From assembly GCF_000143415.4 (NCBI RefSeq), contig NW_003314305.1, forward strand, positions 748,196 to 812,195: 64,000 bases of DNA, in the 5' to 3' direction. The position numbers and the translations under genes are program-made. Shown piece after piece: positions 20,387 to 30,820 of the stretch (its first letter is position 1; each line of letters begins with the position of its first letter). The notes under the pieces are model-generated. The model saw only the letters and a program-made list of their open reading frames with translations. It did not search any database and was not told the DNA's origin. Source of the DNA: Selaginella moellendorffii. Its lineage: Eukaryota; Streptophyta; Lycopodiopsida; Selaginellales; Selaginellaceae.

Positions 20387-22311
20387 TTACGAGTTGATCT
20401 CTTCAGTCTTAAGCTTGTCGGATTTGCGCATTCTATGAAAGATTAGAACGACTGCTGCCACAAAGATAACAAATTCCAGTGAGCACACCCAAAATAAGAT
20501 TGACCACCTGGGCATCACTTCAATAGTGGAGGTGGTGGTGACCAAAAAGCTGATACCGTTCAACGGCTGGATGATTGTTCCAGAGGTGGCAAGACAACGC
20601 TTTAGTTCCACCTCTTTGATCATCTGAAATATGCTGAATGTGTTCCATATCATCACTCCAATGAGGATTAAGGCCCGTGCAAATGTTCTAAGCACTGAAA
20701 GTTGAAACTCTGTCCAATCAAATCTGATGAGCGACTTCTCAAAGTTCTCCGATGACTTGGCAAACATTCCCCAGATTGTGGCCCCGATCGTGAAGATCGC
20801 CACCAAGATCTCAAAGAGAACTTCAGCTCTCTTTGAAGACCCCTTCTCCCATTCCTTGAGGGCGAACCTCTTTATGTCCGCAACGTTTGCAAAGACATCC
20901 AGTTGCTGTGCTAGCATTGACATTTCTCCCGAGGACTTGAGCTTCGTCATGCTTAGCATGCACAAGTTCTGGCTCAGTGCTACTTGTCCTTGATCCGTGC
21001 CACAGTAGACGTCCTCTTGTGTGTTGCCAATGGGAACTTTATAATCAAACGTCGCTCTCATCCCCGATGCAGCAAGTGGGAATCGAAATATCATTTGACC
21101 GCTGTGAGAATAATCAACGTTTGCCATGCCTTGAAGGGAACAGTCCTGGGAGATGGTTGTAAGAGGTTTTTCAACCGGGTGTTGCTCCAGCCATCCCTGA
21201 ACACACGAGCTTACGTTCTTTATGATCCCATAGTTAACGTCCTTCATCGCCTCTGAAAAGTATACAGCTGAACCAGAGCTAAATGTCACTTCAAAAGTGA
21301 ATGATCCGTTTCGTTTGAGGCTGTATGTAGAGAACGTTGGAATGCCCTCAAGATTCCAAAGAGTGGAAGTCCTGCTATTACAGCTTGTAGAATTCAGCTT
21401 CAAAGGAGATATGCCTTGGTCCGAATCTGACAGCCGCGTCAAGTTGCTGTCAATGATGCAAACGTTCCCATCACAGCCACACTGATGGGTTGGAAATCCC
21501 AAATACGATATTACATCCGGAATGATGAAAATGGGCTTGAATGCTTCACATACGTTTCCTTGGTACACATACTTGTTAACGTTGTTTCCCTTGTCTTTGT
21601 CAAGCGTGAGCCCAAGTTGAGTTCTAGCGTTACTCGCAAAGTTGGTCAAGTAATCTTCCCAGGGCAAATACAGGGAGCTGCTGCTCACCGAAAACATGTC
21701 TGACGAGGCCTTTCTGTACGGAACGCCCACCATGAGGACCGGATAAGAGCCCGTACCATTTGCATGGAGCTTGTTTGTCCAAACTACAGGAGCAGTGAAG
21801 GGCACGGCTCGCCAGTCGTTCTGGGCAAAGTGATGCAGAGTCGAACACTCATCCCCCAGTTGATAGACATCTCCCAAGCCAAACCTTTGCTTACATGGTG
21901 AAGGACTCCTCCTAGAACGTGGGGATCTGGAGAGTTGAACATGCTTGTACCATTCGATCGGGCATCTTTCATTCCAGAGATTCTCCATACACTTGCCCGC
22001 TGGTAGCCAAGAGTGCCTTTCTCGTCGAGCTTAAGTGCCATTGGAAGTGAGGAGCCAATTGCCCACTTGTAGAATGGATCGTTGTTTATAGCGTAGTAAC
22101 TGGCCTCCCAGCAGGTAGAACCGTGATCTTGTGCGAGATCAGGAAAGTAATAACCAGGAGATGATGATGATTTTATCATTCTAGGAACCCAAACGTTGAT
22201 GCATATTAAGGAAGCAAGGACAAGTGAGACCAAAACCACAATACATTTCATCTTGATGTTTTTGAAATCCTTTGGTCTCACGCTCCTTTCTTGAGGGTGC
22301 TGCCGGACCAT
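20387..22311 (-). pseudogene. Second member of the unknown membrane-protein family, one frameshift
   Basis: Minus strand paralogue of 7944-9845. The 5' frame keeps an N-terminal membrane segment (CIVVLVSLVLASLICI), STCWEASYYAINNDPFYKWA and TLGYQRASVWRISG. After NWGMSVRLC (about 21845) the homology moves to another frame, continuing as PFTAPVVWT, LMVGVPYRKASS, CGTDQGQVALSQNLC and three C-terminal membrane segments to 20387. A change of one or two bases near 21830-21860 explains it; I see no intron there and the paralogue has none. A sequencing error is possible because the rest is clean. The likely start is Met21 (22251) rather than the ATG at 22311, since a TATA box lies only 2 bp before the latter. 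The PPR gene's start is 69 bp further along the same strand. Confidence 0.75.
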
Positions 22312-22312
22312 G

Positions 22313-22320
22313 TATATAGC
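22313..22320 (-). promoter_or_regulatory. TATA box for the minus-strand membrane-protein gene
   Basis: The minus strand reads GCTATATACA. It is about 62-68 bp from Met21 at 22251, comparable with the 58 bp spacing at the paralogue (7879 to 7944). This favours the downstream start. Confidence 0.4.
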
Positions 22321-22458
22321 ATGGGCTCAGATTATCTAAATTGAAGATTCTGACATATTCTTGCTCTCGTGCTTCACCAGTAAGTCAAATTTTGCTTATG
22401 ATATCTGAATTTTTTTTTCTGAAATATTTGCATCCATTACATTGAACCCATTCCCCCC

Positions 22459-22497
22459 CAAAAAAAATAAAAATAAAAATAAAAATAAAAATAAAAA
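22459..22497. repeat. A5T-type microsatellite
   Basis: Five to six copies of AAAAAT in tandem, preceded by a C run. Confidence 0.85.
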
Positions 22498-23751
22498 CTG
22501 TGATAACAAAGTAAGTGATGATTCAGTTTTGACATATTCTTCAGTTTGGAATTTTCTAAGTAAGTGTGGTTTTGACTTTCTTTATAGAAAAAAAAATTAC
22601 TTCTTCCTACATATAGAAGCATCCTATGATACTTCTTCTTCTAATATTAAACTTACTGAAAGTTTGTAGGTATCACAAAAGAATATTTTAGATGTTGGTA
22701 GGCCTCATACATACACACATATAAATGTGTAAATCTTCCTTCCATACAAACAATAAATTTAGTTATCAAAAATAATACACTAGTTCTGCAAAGTTAATAA
22801 AATATAAATATTTAAAATTAAATAGTGATAAATATTAATCTACACTTTGTGAGATCTATGATACCAAGGGTAGCTTTGATTATCCTTAAAAAATGCTTTG
22901 ATTTGTGCTTTTGGTTTAAATCTAATTTTTGTATTGTTTAAATTATTTTTTTTGTAGCTTTATAATTTCTTCTTTGGTACTTTCTTTTTTTCATTTAGCT
23001 TTACGATAAAGTAGTAGCTTTCTCGTTCTTTGACTCTAAAGCAACAATTAGTGTAATTATTGATGTTATATGGTTGCAATTGAACAATTATATTTAGTTG
23101 TTGGTAACATTTATAGTGTATGGTGTAATTCATTTTGCTCTTGCTACCAATCCTCACATATAACCAGAATTCTTTTGTAGGAATGTTAGGGATGATGTGT
23201 ATTATTGATTCAATTATTTTATGGTAATTGCCATCTATCATTTTTTGGGATAATGTTTGACATTTGAGTTTCTCACGTATTTCTAAAGGATAGTATAATG
23301 GTTTAAGCCTAGCCCTTAAATGAACTTTAACCCCCCAAATAAAATATCCTCTCTCACACTTAAAATATATTTTAGAGGGAATATTTAAAGAATTATTTGC
23401 TTCAAGATGCTTTATCATAAACATACTTAACTCGTTTTATCTCATTGTGTCTTGTACTGGTTAATGACAAAAACCTATGTATATTGAGCTATAATCCTTT
23501 AATATTGCTACATGATAGTTTAATGTATTCATCAAAAACCCTCACTACTATGTCCTATGTGTAAATTCTATTTCAATCCCATTGGCTATTTATAGAAAGT
23601 GTATAAATTTTCTAGTTAGGCATATCTATAGAATATAGAAATTATTTTGACCATAATAGTGTTGTTCCCATATCTAAATTTGCAATCTAGTGCCACTACA
23701 TATTTAGTAAATTTTCATGATTGTCCTAGAGATTAACTCCTAAGATTGGAG
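22498..23751. other. AT-rich noncoding DNA
   Basis: Low-GC sequence with homopolymer A/T runs. The open frame at 22960-23424 (minus) has no recognisable motif and a composition typical of AT-rich noncoding DNA. Confidence 0.5.
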
Positions 23752-24136
23752 TGAAATGTAAGCTCTTGAATTTGGACTTTCCGGGAGGTCACCCAGCCCA
23801 GTATTATTCAAACCCAAGGACGCTTAACCCCAAATATCCCAAGACCCTTAACCGATTGGAAAAGGGGGTGCACTTTTGTTCATGGGCCCTTTCCCTCTAT
23901 ATTTGAACCCCAACGGATCGTCTCTCGAGTCGTTCCCTTTGGTTGCTTGCAATCCACCACGCTTCCCTACAAGTTCACGCCCTCGTGAACGGAAGCTGAG
24001 AGCCGCAGCTCTCCCGAGAGCGACTTGACACCCTACCCCTCGGGTCGAACCCAGCGGGAGCAAATTGGACCAGCTAGATGTCAATCAACATGTGGTGTGA
24101 TTCCCTTAGCCAACCAACAGAGTCGGACCCGAGACC

Positions 24137-24150
24137 GCTCTGATACCAAA
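24137..24150 (-). other. tRNA-iMet primer binding site of the TRIM
   Basis: The complement reads TTTGGTATCAGAGC, directly next to the LTR end at 24151. It fixes the element's orientation as minus. Confidence 0.85.
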
Positions 24151-24167
24151 TGTAAGCTCTTGAATTT

Positions 24168-24230
24168 GGACTTCCCGGGAGGTCACCCAACCCAGTACTA
24201 TTCAAACCCAAGGACGCTTAACCCCAAATA
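24168..24230 (-). other. 5S rRNA 3'-half-like sequence in the LTR
   Basis: Read on the minus strand: a GGTTAAGCGTCCTTGGG-like box A, an AATAGTACTGGG internal element and GGGTGACCTCCCGGGAAGTC box C, in the order and spacing of plant 5S rRNA. The other LTR has the same at about 23774-23840. The 5' half of 5S is not recognisable. These are pol III internal promoter boxes; activity is inferred only. Confidence 0.75.
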
Positions 24231-24355
24231 TCTCAAGACCCTTAACCGATTGGAAAAGGGGGTGCACGAACCCCAACGGATCATCTCTCGAGTCGTTCCC
24301 TTTGGTTGCTTGCATGAAAGCCCAAAGCATATGTTTCTTGTGTTATGCCATTGAT

Positions 24356-25040
24356 ATGCTAAAATAATGCAAAATTTTATTTGGCTTTATTTTGCATGTT
24401 AGTTTTGACATTAAGATGTTAGATGTTCTAAAACTATCTTAATATCTTTTTATGCTCTTATCCCTTCACTTTTTAGCTATATGTTTGGGAATTTAGTCTT
24501 GTCCTTTTGTTCAGTGGCCCAAAGCTTTAACACTCTCTTGCCCTTGGCTATGTGTCTAAGGGTTTATATTTAGCTCTATGGTTATTCTATGGTAAAACAT
24601 TATAAGATAAAGGGTAAAAACCATATGTATTACAATTATACATATAGATCTTTCTTAGCCTCATTGTTCATTTTTACTTTAGTGTATACAACATGATTAG
24701 TTTCCCAATCTTGCTAAATAGTATTTATTGAGACTAATTCTCTTATATCAATATAATACATATAGTTTTTACCCTATACCCTATAGTGAAATACTATAGA
24801 ATAACTATGAAGCCAAACTTAACATTTGGACATGTGTACCAAGAGTATTCAAGTGGAATTTGAATTTTAAAACATTATACTACTGAATAAAGAGACGTAT
24901 TTAGGAGAACTCCCAAATATACAACCAAGGAGCAAAAAAACATAAGAAGACCAACATTAAAATAACCTTAGAATATCAAATATTCAACACTAGCATTAAC
25001 ATATAAAATAGAGCTAAATAAAGTTTAGTGTTATTTTCAT
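24356..25040. mobile_element. Foldback/MITE-like element with ~285 bp inverted repeats
   Basis: Left arm about 24356-24640, right arm about 24752-25040, loop about 110 bp. The arms align in inverse orientation along their whole length with roughly three quarters identity by eye. Landmarks: TTATTTGGCTTTATTTTGCATG against TTATTTAGCTCTATTTTATATG, and GGTTATTCTATGGTA against AGTTATTCTATAGTA. No coding sequence. It is either a foldback transposon or an old inverted duplication. A related single arm lies at about 26780-27000. Confidence 0.6.
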
Positions 25041-28000
25041 CATATTAGTGAAGAATGATGAGGTGATGGCTTAGATAGTGGTAGCATTACATGGTTTATA
25101 CCATTAAAAAAATCCTTTTATGACTTGATCTTTAATATTTTAGCCTATCAATCTATGATTTACTTGTTTTTATTTTTCATTTGAACTTCTTATTTTTAAA
25201 AGTTTTTTTGCACTTTGTTGCTATGAGCTTTATGTTTGATCCTAAATGACAAATTTCATCTAGAGTTGAAGGAAATCTTGATTGCATTTTCTCTTTCTTG
25301 TCGTTTCATCATAGGTGGAGAAGTTACATTACATACTTATCTACTGATATTTAAAAGAATGAATCTAGATTTAAGGGATTTTATAAATAAAATCTGGCTT
25401 TAGTTAATTAAATAGATAGATATATTTATAAATTGTATATACTCGTAAGTGAAATAAAACACCTTAGTCTACTATATATTTGCATGGTGTCAAGAGCTCA
25501 TTGTTGAGAGAAGGGGAGTACTTATGAAATACTAAAATAATAGAGAAGAAAAGTTGAATTTATAATAAAGAGAAAAATTAACTTGGGTATAGGTCTATAC
25601 TAATATTATATGCCTATCCATATGTATAGCAAGTTTTTAATTCAAATTGTATAAGTAAAAGTTTCAAGTTTGATTCCCACCATAGTCAGCAGTGTTAAAT
25701 ATACTCAACAAATATAAAAATATGGCAAATATATAATATCATTTTATGGTTTGGATATTAAGTACCAATTAGCAATTAAAGTGGTGTAAAATCACAGTTA
25801 AAAGGATTTCTTTAATAGAAATTCACAACTAACTTAAAAGCATGAGTATAATGAGATGAATATGAGACACAAATCTAAAGTAGATTAAAAGGGTGTTACA
25901 TGGCAGTGGTCAAAGCGAAATTTTAACAAATGTAACACGTCTGGACTAAAAACCTCTAACTCGGAAAGTTAAAAGTGGGAGTGGAACTCTTAAAGAAGTA
26001 TTCAAGGATGAGTACGAAACAATTAGTGAACAAGAGAAAGAGACACAAAAAGGACCAATACATGGCAAAAGTGCAATATAGTAGTGGTATAAGTGAAAGT
26101 TTAATGAGCATATAAGAAGGACTAACATATGGCAAATGTTGTGACATGTGAAAGTGTCAAAACTGAGTCCAAGAAAGAGTCTAAGATGGAACTCAAGGTT
26201 GAGTTTAAGATGGAAGCCAAGATTGAATCCAAATCCGAATACTAATATAAGTCATAAGGTGAAAGCCCATAGTGATTGTTGCCCAAGAAGGGAAGGGAAG
26301 AGGGGGTCCAAAAGTCTAGTAAGTAGAGTGTGGGGGTTAGACTTCAATGGAATCAATTTGGCCAGGAAATGTTAGTGTGACTTAAAAAGGCTACACCTGT
26401 ATGGTAGATAATGATATAACTATTGAGGAATACAAAGTTAAAGTAAGTATAAATGGACAAATGAGGTAACTTAGTGAAGTGTTCAAAAACTGGCTCTAAC
26501 TCCCTTAAGAGATCAAATGGTTAATGCTCCCAATTCAAGTGTGGGTGGCATTACCTACTTAGATACCTAAGAGTGGATATAAATAGATGGATAGGTTAAA
26601 GGTATGGTCAATTAATTTGAGATATTATTTAACTCCTTATTAAATGTATTTATTTTTTATTCTACATTTGATTTGAGTCTAAACCCAAGCTCCATACCAT
26701 ACTAGTTGATAGAATACCCATATCTTTGTATTAGGCTATTAGTATATCAAAATAGTATCAAACAATCTTAAAGCATCCAAAATCCTAATGTTAAGATTAA
26801 TACACAAAATGAAGCCAAATTGAGTTACTTTATATTTTTATTTCTTCACTTTTTAGTTATATGTTCAAGAGTTCAACTCTATTTCTTCATTCAATGGCCT
26901 GAGATTTAAATTCCACTCCATTAATCTTAGTATATATATTGAAAGGGTTGAATTCCACTTTATATGGTAATGCACTATAAGGTATAGGGTAAAAATATGC
27001 TATATGAGCACAAGTTGAATATTATACTGGTCAAAGAAGAATGTTATGAGAAAGTGTAAACTCTTAATCAATGAAGTTTGTATTAACACCGCTATCATCT
27101 AAAACTTATAAAGAAAAATTAAATTTAATGGGCTGAAAGTGAGTAATGATATTGAAAGGTTTGGAGATCTTTAATGAAGGAATGGAGTTAATATAAGGAA
27201 AAGGAGTTGACACTCACAACCCTTAATTAGACTAAATATTTTTGTTTTCTAGAACCACAAATGTTACATCCATTGTATAAGTCTGAGAGTGACTGCAAGC
27301 TCATGAAAGTGGTTTACATCATTATAATTCATGTAAAGTTAGTTCTCAATCTAACATCAATATTTAGCCTCAGAAATACACTATTAATATAAAGCTCTAA
27401 TCTTTATTAGAACTATGCTTTACTTATATACACCGAGATTATAATATAGAAAATGAGGCTAAAGATTCAATCTTAAAAGAACTCTCTAGTAAAGTTTCCA
27501 AACCATGTTAAAGATGGGACTTAGGGTTAGTAACCTGGGACATGACAAGTGCTAAATAGGCTTTTTAAGAAAATGCTTTAAAGCAACTCCCATTCCCAAA
27601 ATTCCTAAAAGTAAAATCAATTGTAATGTTCTTGACTCAAGTGGAGTGGTGCCCCACTTGAGTAATTAGTTTTCATCCCTTCTTTGGGGGCTTGGGCCTT
27701 CCTTTTGGAATGGAAGTTGAAAGTTAGGGTATTTATATCAAACTTATGCCACAGTGTTCCCTTTTGAGGTTTCAAACTAAGAAATATACCCAAGGTTTAG
27801 GATTTAAAGTACCCCATAAACAAGTTTTGTTATACCAAGAGATATTAAAAAATTTGAAAGCTTGGTGTACTTAGTTGCTTGTGTTTCTAACGAATGTATT
27901 TAAACCTTAAGTTTAGAGTTTAGAAATCTATGAAAAGATGGCTAACACCAAATTGCTCATATAGTAAGTAGCTATAGCTAAGTAGGACTAAATAGGAGTT

Positions 28001-28521
28001 AGTACAATATCATCCAAAGTGGATGATTTGGTATTAATTTAAGTTTATGGTATATAGTTTTTCTAAAGAGTTTCTTGCCCAATGGAAGGGATTGTATCAA
28101 GTGTTCTGGCAAGTTGAACCATATATTTATAAGGTTTAACACAATATTCAATAAGTCAATCCTTTAAAAATTATGCATATGCAATCTTCTTTGGATGTTC
28201 TTCTAAATACGAGCCCATTAATATAAAAACCCTAATTGCCTTTTATACTTTTACAAAGAGGGGATGATGTGAGGTTCAAGTATATACTGTGATTATTACT
28301 AATATAGTTGCTTTGACTCACTCTTGTATATAAATTAGGGTTTTTAGGCTAATCAAATATGTATTCCATGCACTCACACATTTATAAGAAATATAACAAA
28401 GAAAAAAAAAACCACTTATCAGCTACTATATAAATTAGTTTTAGGCTAGTAGCAAAATAATCATAAATAATTCATTTTATTCTAAGAGTATAATATAGCC
28501 CCAAATTGATAATAAGTGGAA
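25041..28521. other. AT-rich noncoding DNA with a partial foldback-arm copy
   Basis: No gene supported. At 26835-26990 the sequence resembles the left foldback arm (CTTCACTTTTTAGTTATATG, GGTATAGGGTAAAAAT). Around 26150-26240 there is a purine-rich run of imperfect repeats of the type AAGNTTGAGTCCAAG. Open frames up to 75 codons are chance. Confidence 0.5.
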
Positions 28522-29390
28522 GGATAGTAAGAGATGGAGTGTTGGAGTTGAGGTCAAATCTAGGGTGCTTGGCTCCACATTTCTTACTAGAATTCAAGAT
28601 TAGGCATGGGCTTCTAGACTCCTCCTCTTGTGCATCATGTCAAATTCAGACTTGAGCTCCATCTCGGATTTAGGCTTGGGCTTGGATATAGACACATATG
28701 GGATGAAAGCCTAAAGCATTTGTCTCTTGAGGCATAATTAACTGTGAGCTTTAAAAGGATAGTAGGGATGGAGTGTTGGCAGCCAAGGTTACACCTTAGA
28801 TGTTTGTCTCTAAATTCTTGCTAGAGTTCCAACTCAAGTACATGCTATCAAGCTTCTCCTCTTTTATCAGACTAGGACTCAGGCTCTATCCCTGACTCGA
28901 GTTCAGACTCAAACATGGACACATGGGATTAAAGCCTAAAGTACTTATCTCCCTGGCCAGCCATGAGTTCTAGAAGGATAGTAGGAGATGAGTGTTGGGC
29001 AGTTGAAATTAAATTTCATGTGCCCAGCTCCACTTTTTTTATTAGAGTTCCAGCTTAGATGCAGACTCTTATTTGAGCTCTACTCATGCTCATGTTTAAA
29101 CTTGAACTGGGACAAATAGCCAAAAACTATTGTCCCAAAAAGAGGAAGGACTTTCTTACTTATAGGATGATGGGTGGGGAGTGAAGGCTCTCAGGTTGAA
29201 TTGCAGCTGTCCAACTCTACTTCCCATACAAACAAAAGTTAGCTCGCTTGCTAGTGGTGCCTCAATGGCTCCCCTTGTGTGCCTCACCATGTGGAAGGAA
29301 ATAGTGCTCAACCACCCTAGTGGCAAGCCCATGCAGCATCCTTACTTGATTGGCGATCCAGATGCAAACTCCTAACATGGAATGCTTGAG
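28522..29390. repeat. Degenerate tandem repeat, ~190-235 bp units, about four copies
   Basis: Units start at about 28522, 28757, 28976 and 29165, each opening with GGATAGTA(G)GAGATGGAGTGTTGG or a decayed form. They continue with CTCCAC..TTTCTTACTAGA, a GACTTGAGCTC-like stretch, and GGGATGAAAGCCTAAAGCA near the end. Unit lengths are about 235, 219 and 189 bp. The same terminal motif flanks the TRIM insertion at 24315. Confidence 0.65.
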
Positions 29391-29769
29391 CAGTGTCACA
29401 CATGTGATCATAGAACCCTTAAATTTTGGAGCAACCAAAAGAAGGGCCTCCAAACATAAATAAAAGAGTGAGTTGCTGATTTCTAAATGCTCCCACTTAA
29501 CTATCCTCTCACCCTGGGAAATCCTTTATATGGATCAGGATGGAAAGGGGCACATCTCCAAAGAAAATGCACTTCCCTCCTCTGGAAATGCATAGAATTT
29601 ATTTTTGAATTGAATAAAGCCTTTGCAACCTTCTAACTACAATGTGTTTAGGAACTCTGACCACGCCTGGCTAAGACAATGTGTCTAAGAACACCATGTC
29701 ATCACCTCTTTAAATCCATATGCTCATGGGCACTGATGTCCATTTTATATAAAACAGATAATAACGTTC

Positions 29770-29836
29770 TACGAGATGTAGAATTATTGTTTGAAACAGA
29801 CAAGTAAATTAATTCCTACGAGATGTAGAATTATTT
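29770..29836. repeat. Short direct repeat
   Basis: CTACGAGATGTAGAATTATT occurs twice, about 46 bp apart, just past the 3' end of the sulfurtransferase gene. The core CTACGAGATGTAG is itself nearly palindromic. Confidence 0.6.
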
Positions 29837-29860
29837 AAGAGAGCAACTATTTTTCATGTG

Positions 29861-30602
29861 TCACTTTGTAGAAGGTAAGCCCGAGCGAGCCCAGCCTCCA
29901 AATCCAGGAGCCATGTCCACAAGGTTGGCAAATTCCTGCCAAGAAAAAGAATGTAAGAAGAGAGCACAGAAAGTGAATTTAATTTACCAAGGCTTTGAGT
30001 TCTTTAGCAGCTGCTGCAGATCGCATGCCACCCTGACAAGCCTGAGAAACAGAAGTTAAGATTCACAGGCAGCCAGGAAAAAAGAAAAGAAAAGGAGTTC
30101 TTCCTTACAATTACAAGCTTTGTGTCTTTTGGAAACTTGGCTGAAACTTCTTCCACAAACTTTGGGTTTGAAGCCATGCCTGGAAAAACAGCCACTTCTC
30201 AGTAAGTAAAAATTTAAAGCCAGACATACCAAAGCCGCTCTTGATCTTGTATGGGATGTTCACAGCGTTCTCCACATGTCCCGCAGAAAACTCCTCAACA
30301 GTCCTGATAAGTTGGAGAGATCAAAATCAGAAACACGAAAACTTCCGCTAGGATCAAAGTTTAGAACACAATTATACCTCACGTCCAAGTATCCATAGCC
30401 CTCATCTTTCATCAGCGCCTGGGCTTCCTGCGCAGAGACAGTCTTAACGCTGTGTTGGCTGATCACACACAGAAAACCAAAAGAAAGCTTTTAGATCGAA
30501 GAGATTTCTTCTCTTGGGTTGGGTCGATCCCAAACCTCGACAAGGAAGAACCCATGACTGACTAGCAAAAATATGGCGCTTGAGCTTAGCTTACCCGTCC
30601 AT
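29861..30602 (-). CDS. STR16-like: Single-domain rhodanese/thiosulfate sulfurtransferase, 120 aa, six exons
   Basis: Exons on the minus strand: 30602-30595, 30458-30378, 30303-30230, 30179-30109, 30041-29988, 29935-29861. All five introns are GT-AG and the phases sum to 121 codons. The protein starts MDGQHSVKTVSAQEAQALM and has the rhodanese substrate strand YGYLDVRTVEEFSAGH, NIPYKIKSGFGM, and the active-site loop VIACQGGMRSAAAA with the catalytic Cys at about residue 79. It ends GFGGWARSGLPSTK. Length and loop match the small plant STR16/STR18 class, which moves sulfane sulfur from thiosulfate or persulfides to acceptors. No targeting peptide is seen, so cytosolic or nuclear location is likely. 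The loop has CQGGMR where CxSGGR is common. The first exon codes under three residues, so the start rests on that splice. Confidence 0.9.
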
Positions 30603-30820
30603 GCCTCCACACTGTGCCCTCCAAATGAGCTGACGGTCTAGCCAATGCTTTTGTTGTATTGACCTTGTCAAGAAACCCCTCATCCAAAAAGTTTAAAGTT
30701 ATCTGGACGAATCTAAAAAGCATCTTACTGAAATTATTTCTTTTTCACGATGTCCATACACTTGGAAAAAATCTTTATCTTTCTTATAGTACAAAGAATA
30801 AAACTCCAGCGCTCTTGTCA

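Larger units (their letters stand above)
23757..24314 (-). mobile_element. Cassandra-like TRIM LTR retroelement, complete
   Basis: Two direct repeats flank a 199 bp core: 23757-23951 (195 bp) and 24151-24314 (164 bp, lacking ~31 bp). Both begin TGTAAGC and end GCTTGCA on the plus strand. The flanking 5-bp target duplication is TGAAA (23752-23756 and 24315-24319). On the minus strand the 5' LTR is followed by TTTGGTATCAGAGC, the primer site for initiator-Met tRNA. A purine-rich tract lies before the 3' LTR (complement of about 23952-23970). There is no coding capacity. The LTRs carry 5S rRNA-like sequence (next entry), the hallmark of Cassandra elements. Confidence 0.85.

Noticed and set aside
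22960-23424. 154-codon frame in AT-rich DNA
   Set aside because: Composition is Lys/Ile/Tyr/Asn-rich as expected from AT bias; no motif, no splice context.
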